14,482 bases of DNA from an archaeon (GTDB lineage Archaea > Iainarchaeota > Iainarchaeia > Iainarchaeales > Iainarchaeaceae): assembly GCA_024653905.1 (NCBI GenBank), contig JANLGZ010000041.1:1-14482 (forward strand), given 5' to 3'. Every line of letters begins with the position of its first letter. The stretch's first letter is position 1. The notes under the pieces were generated by a model. It was not told the origin of the DNA, ran no database searches, and was given only the letters and a program-made list of their open reading frames with translations. The translations under genes were made by a program, and so were the position numbers. Positions 12,822 to 14,482 of this stretch are shown here, one piece after another.

Positions 12822-13337
12822 GTGGGCTGGCTCTCAAGACTTTTAGGAGAGATGCCGGAAGAAACAAAATACAAAGCAACAAGCTCATTTAAAGTAAAAG
12901 ATATAGGCGACAGCATTCAGGTTACAAGCCAGCCAATTGAAAATTACCAAAACGAAGACGCAGCAAAACTTTTCATCAACAAATACAGAGAAAAATACGA
13001 TTCTTCAGACGAACTAAACACGGAAAAACCACGAGATTCATTAGAGGCACTATTTTCGAATATTCACTCAGTGAACAGTTTAGAAGACCTGATGAAAAAC
13101 ATGAACAGCACCGAAAAAGAAATTATAACAAACAACAATGAAGAGCTCTCAGGTATCTTTTCTAAGCTCGCAATAGGCACAGTAATTTTTTTTATAATGG
13201 CAATAAGCGCAATTGCTTTTTTTACAGCAAATGATTTTGGTTCAATTTTTCCGATTCTGTTCTGGGTTCTTTTAATTATAATTTTATCAGCAGGCAAACA
13301 AAAATTCAAAACAAACTTAACCGATTCACGTAAATAA
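12822..13337 (+). CDS. Hypothetical membrane-anchored protein, two C-terminal helices
   Basis: The family is not recognised. GTG 12822 gives 171 residues beginning MGWLSRLLGEMPEETKYKAT. It lies 4 nt after the prs stop, and GTGAT at 12814-12818 could act as its ribosome-binding site. ATG 12852 is an alternative start. Residues 1-~115 are hydrophilic and glutamate/lysine/asparagine-rich, probably cytoplasmic, with SSFKVKDIGDSIQVTSQ (20-36) as the most strand-like part. Two hydrophobic stretches follow, about 117-137 (LAIGTVIFFIMAISAIAFF) and 142-160 (IFPILFWVLLIIILSAG), then a basic tail. The two-helix hairpin implies both ends on the same face. Nothing links it to PRPP metabolism except position. 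Codon use looks like the neighbours. Confidence 0.65.
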   Translation: MGWLSRLLGEMPEETKYKATSSFKVKDIGDSIQVTSQPIENYQNEDAAKLFINKYREKYDSSDELNTEKPRDSLEALFSNIHSVNSLEDLMKNMNSTEKEIITNNNEELSGIFSKLAIGTVIFFIMAISAIAFFTANDFGSIFPILFWVLLIIILSAGKQKFKTNLTDSRK

Positions 13338-13361
13338 CTTTAGAACTATGCAAAGTTTCAG

Positions 13362-13399
13362 AAAACCATTTATATAAGATGTAATGATTATCTGGTTTT
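13362..13399 (+). promoter_or_regulatory. TATA box flanked by a 7-bp dyad
   Basis: TTTATATAA (13369-13377) is the strongest TATA box in this region. Exact inverted arms AAAACCA (13362-13368) and TGGTTTT (13393-13399) flank it. Transcription would start near 13400 and read into the decayed repeat and the 23-codon ORF. Whether this is a regulated promoter of a short RNA, or a remnant of a lost gene's promoter, cannot be told. Confidence 0.4.
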
Positions 13400-13411
13400 T
13401 GATTTAAATTT

Positions 13412-13436
13412 CCCTTCAACACTAACGCATATAGTT
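13412..13436 (+). repeat. Decayed fifth copy of the TA-associated repeat
   Basis: CCCTTCAACAC is identical to the start of the core of copy 2 (870-880). Over the full 25 nt, 20 positions match copy 2, with the 13-nt core degraded. It has the same orientation as the other copies. Together with copy 3 it brackets about 200 bp with no credible gene. Confidence 0.45.
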
Positions 13437-13472
13437 AAAAGAGATAACTTGTAACAATTGTAGTTGGCAATT

Positions 13473-13544
13473 ATGAAATTACATGATCCTGAATTTAGAC
13501 CTATGCAAATCAAACAAAATCCCCAATCAAAAATTCATTTATAA
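13473..13544 (+). CDS. Tiny ORF of 23 codons, doubtful
   Basis: ATG 13473 opens MKLHDPEFRPMQIKQNPQSK and stops at 13544 after three more residues. It lies about 70 nt after the predicted start of a TATA-driven transcript, and no ribosome-binding site is evident. The stop lies inside a perfect palindrome (13535-13548). It may be a real micro-protein, the 5' remnant of a lost gene, or chance. No family was recognised. Confidence 0.2.
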   Translation: MKLHDPEFRPMQIKQNPQSKIHL

Positions 13545-13617
13545 ATGATTTCTACAAAGCCGTTCTGTACAGGATTAAATTATTGAAACCCCCTACTGTT
13601 TCGCAAAAAATTAATTC

Positions 13618-13665
13618 CAACACCATTCTATTTCTGCATCCCTTCAAGAGCAACAAATATATTCT
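13618..13665 (+). repeat. TA-associated palindromic repeat, copy 3 (left half)
   Basis: CAACACCATTCTA (13618-13630) equals the same block in copy 2. CCCTTCAA (13640-13647) and AACAAATATATTC (13652-13664) follow. No right arm is present. The bases just before it (CAAAAAATTAATTC) faintly resemble the toxin 3' end that precedes copy 2, suggesting that this copy once trailed another toxin gene, now lost. It sits 93 bp upstream of the second antitoxin start. Confidence 0.65.
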
Positions 13666-13707
13666 CTCCACCGGTTACGTTCTTCTTTAATGATGTTAAA
13701 CAGCACA

Positions 13708-13750
13708 TTTTTATAGTGTTTTGATGCATAATTAATGCATAAATGGAGGT
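13708..13750 (+). promoter_or_regulatory. Promoter, operator-like dyad and RBS of TA pair 2
   Basis: TTTTTATAG (13708-13716) is a TATA box. ATGCAT at 13724-13729 and again at 13735-13740, each self-complementary and separated by AATTA, form an operator-like pair exactly where transcription should begin. GGAGGT (13745-13750) lies 7 nt before ATG 13758. Ribbon-helix-helix antitoxins commonly bind such paired short sites to repress their own operon; here that is inferred from position. Confidence 0.55.
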
Positions 13751-13757
13751 ATTTTGT

Positions 13758-14006
13758 ATGAGGACTACTTTGCAGTTTGAAGGCGTTCCCGAAGTAATTC
13801 TGGATAAGGCGGTTGAATTGGGTCTTGCAAGGTCAAAAACCGACGCAATAAGAATGGGCATATTCGCACTCAACAAAGAATACAATCTAATCAAGGACAT
13901 TGAACTTGAAATGGTTGGAAGGAAAATTGAACAACAGGAAAAAGAAATGAAAAGGAATGGGCTTAAATACCTAAACGAGGAAGAGGCACTCTCAAAATAC
14001 AGGTGA
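13758..14006 (+). CDS. Ribbon-helix-helix antitoxin of TA pair 2
   Basis: The protein has 82 residues from ATG 13758, which follows GGAGGT by 7 nt; the in-frame ATG at 13743 overlaps that site and is rejected. The N-terminus MRTTLQFEGVPEVILDKAVE, followed by LGLARSKTDAIRMGIFALN, has the strand, helix, turn (GLARSKTDAI), helix pattern of ribbon-helix-helix DNA-binding proteins. The remainder (about 45-82) is a charged helix, KDIELEMVGRKIEQQEKEMK, which probably wraps the toxin. It would repress its own promoter through the ATGCAT pair. The stop overlaps the toxin GTG by 4 nt (GTGA), the same arrangement as in pair 1, although this antitoxin is unrelated in sequence to the pair 1 antitoxin. Confidence 0.82.
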   Translation: MRTTLQFEGVPEVILDKAVELGLARSKTDAIRMGIFALNKEYNLIKDIELEMVGRKIEQQEKEMKRNGLKYLNEEEALSKYR

Positions 14007-14281
14007 ATGTGTTGGAATTAAAACCATGGAAACTGGAATTTATTCCGGACTGGGATGCACATTTCAAAAAATTTGACAAAAGTGTTAAAGAACAAATCCT
14101 AAAAAAATTGAACCAAATGAAACAGCCATTGCAGGCAAGAGGGCTTCATTCTTCAAAATATCAAGTTGAAGAAACCGGACAATACAGAATCGCAATAAAA
14201 ACTGATTCCGAAAACAGGATAAAAAAAATCCAGTTCATCGGAACCCACAAGCAATACGAAAAATGGTACAAAAACCAATGA
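14003..14281 (+). CDS. RelE-type toxin of TA pair 2
   Basis: The protein has 92 residues from GTG 14003, coupled to the antitoxin by a GTGA overlap; GTG 14009 is also possible. WKLEFIPDWDAHFKKFDKSV (9-28) is the RelE N-terminal strand and helix. KKLNQMKQPLQARGLHSSKY follows, then a beta region YRIAIKTDSENRIKKIQFIG and the C-terminal THKQYEKWYKNQ. The conserved basic, tyrosine and histidine positions fit a ribosome-dependent mRNA interferase. The last 40 nt are 95% identical to the end of the pair 1 toxin gene while upstream parts are not, a sharp change in similarity. Repeat copy 4 begins 12 nt after the stop. Toxicity is inferred from family. Confidence 0.85.
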   Translation: MNVLELKPWKLEFIPDWDAHFKKFDKSVKEQILKKLNQMKQPLQARGLHSSKYQVEETGQYRIAIKTDSENRIKKIQFIGTHKQYEKWYKNQ

Positions 14282-14293
14282 ACAAAACCAATC

Positions 14294-14361
14294 TAATTCA
14301 CATTCCCTTCAAGGCGAACAAATATATTCTAAGATGGATTTGAAGGGAGATACTTTTAGAA
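14294..14361 (+). repeat. TA-associated palindromic repeat, copy 4
   Basis: The order is TAATTCACATTCC (14294-14306), CCCTTCAA (14305-14312), core AACAAATATATTC (14317-14329), then a perfect complementary arm TTGAAGGG (14340-14347) and TTTTAGAA (14354-14361). It has an 8-bp perfect stem with a 27-nt loop. It is closest to copy 1, sharing both flanks and both right-arm blocks. It follows the second toxin gene at nearly the same distance as copy 2 follows the first. Confidence 0.75.
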
Positions 14362-14418
14362 CGTTGTTGGAAAGGAAACATTTAAACACAGAAACAATTT
14401 ATTTAAACAATAGGTGAA

Positions 14419-14482
14419 ATGTTGAACGAAAAAGGCCAAGTGATTTTTGGGGGTGATCTTACCCCTCTCTTAATCGGGGGAT
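14419..14482 (+). CDS. Possible start of a further gene, cut by window edge
   Basis: ATG 14419 opens 21 codons, MLNEKGQVIFGGDLTPLLIG plus one, with no stop before the edge. GGTGA at 14413-14417 is close upstream, and ATTTAAAC at 14379-14386 could be a TATA box about 35 bp before the ATG. The segment also contains a GGGGT/ACCCC dyad (14450-14454, 14461-14465), so it might not be coding. No family can be named from so few residues. Confidence 0.35.
   Translation, partial: MLNEKGQVIFGGDLTPLLIGG

Larger units (their letters stand above)
13338..13757. other. Gene-poor 420-bp region with repeat remnants, dyads and TATA-like boxes
   Basis: No long ORF occurs on either strand that is not a shadow. 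The stretch holds a TATA box inside a dyad (13362-13399), a decayed repeat copy (13412-13436), a 23-codon ORF (13473-13544), a perfect 14-bp palindrome TCATTTA-TAAATGA (13535-13548), repeat copy 3 (13618-13665) and the promoter of the second TA pair. It looks like a site of past insertion and decay. No tRNA-like cloverleaf was seen. Confidence 0.5.

Noticed and set aside
12280..12888. Minus-strand ORFs opposite prs
   Set aside because: prs is certain and these frames show only low-complexity hydrophobic runs from its reverse complement.
14294..14361. Repeats as canonical attC integron sites
   Set aside because: The expected RYYYAAC and GTTRRRY core sites are not present and no integrase is in the window, so only the cassette-like layout is claimed.
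14450..14465. GGGGT/ACCCC dyad at the right edge as a terminator
   Set aside because: It has 5-bp arms with no T-run after them, within a possible coding start; too weak to call.

Overview
The window looks like part of an AT-rich archaeal chromosome. Visible reasons are TATA boxes about 22-30 bp upstream of several start codons with little or no 5' leader, a NucS endonuclease, an archaeal-type NMN adenylyltransferase (NadM), an archaeal-style enolase and RelE-type toxins with the C-terminal HKQYEKWY signature. Lysine-rich proteins, tight packing and an otherwise small-genome gene style suggest a DPANN-type lineage (for example Diapherotrites or Micrarchaeota relatives). That placement is inference and no rRNA is present to test it.

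Layout. The left edge (1-~910) holds the start of an ArsR-family repressor gene (minus strand) with a clear operator dyad, then a RelE-type toxin-antitoxin (TA) pair bracketed by two copies of a repeat. Positions ~914-11000 are a metabolic block: pdxS (PLP synthase) divergent from nadC-nadM; a 2-Cys peroxiredoxin divergent from an NYN-domain gene that runs into nadX; nadA convergent to nadX; a RibD_C/DHFR-like reductase overlapping a ferric-reductase-like heme membrane protein; nucS convergent to a CNNM/CorC-type CBS membrane protein; then enolase. Positions 11071-13337 carry an unrecognised gene divergent from prs (PRPP synthetase), which is followed by a small two-helix membrane protein. The right edge (13338-14482) is gene-poor, then holds a second TA pair (ribbon-helix-helix antitoxin plus RelE-type toxin), again bracketed by the repeat, and the first codons of a possible further gene.

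How the genes fit together. NadX and NadA convert aspartate to quinolinate. NadC, using PRPP such as Prs makes, forms nicotinate mononucleotide, and NadM adenylylates it. Only the final amidation enzyme (NadE) is not seen, so the window holds nearly the whole aspartate-to-NAD route, split over three transcription units, beside PLP synthesis, glycolysis (enolase) and peroxide defence.

The most unusual structure is a family of imperfect palindromic repeats. They share a 13-nt core (AACAAATATATTC) and CCCTTCAA/TTGAAGGG arms. Four clear copies and one decayed copy are confined to the two TA regions, all in the same orientation. In both TA units the core begins 36-37 nt after the toxin stop codon. 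The arrangement resembles gene-plus-downstream-site cassettes; that interpretation is inference.
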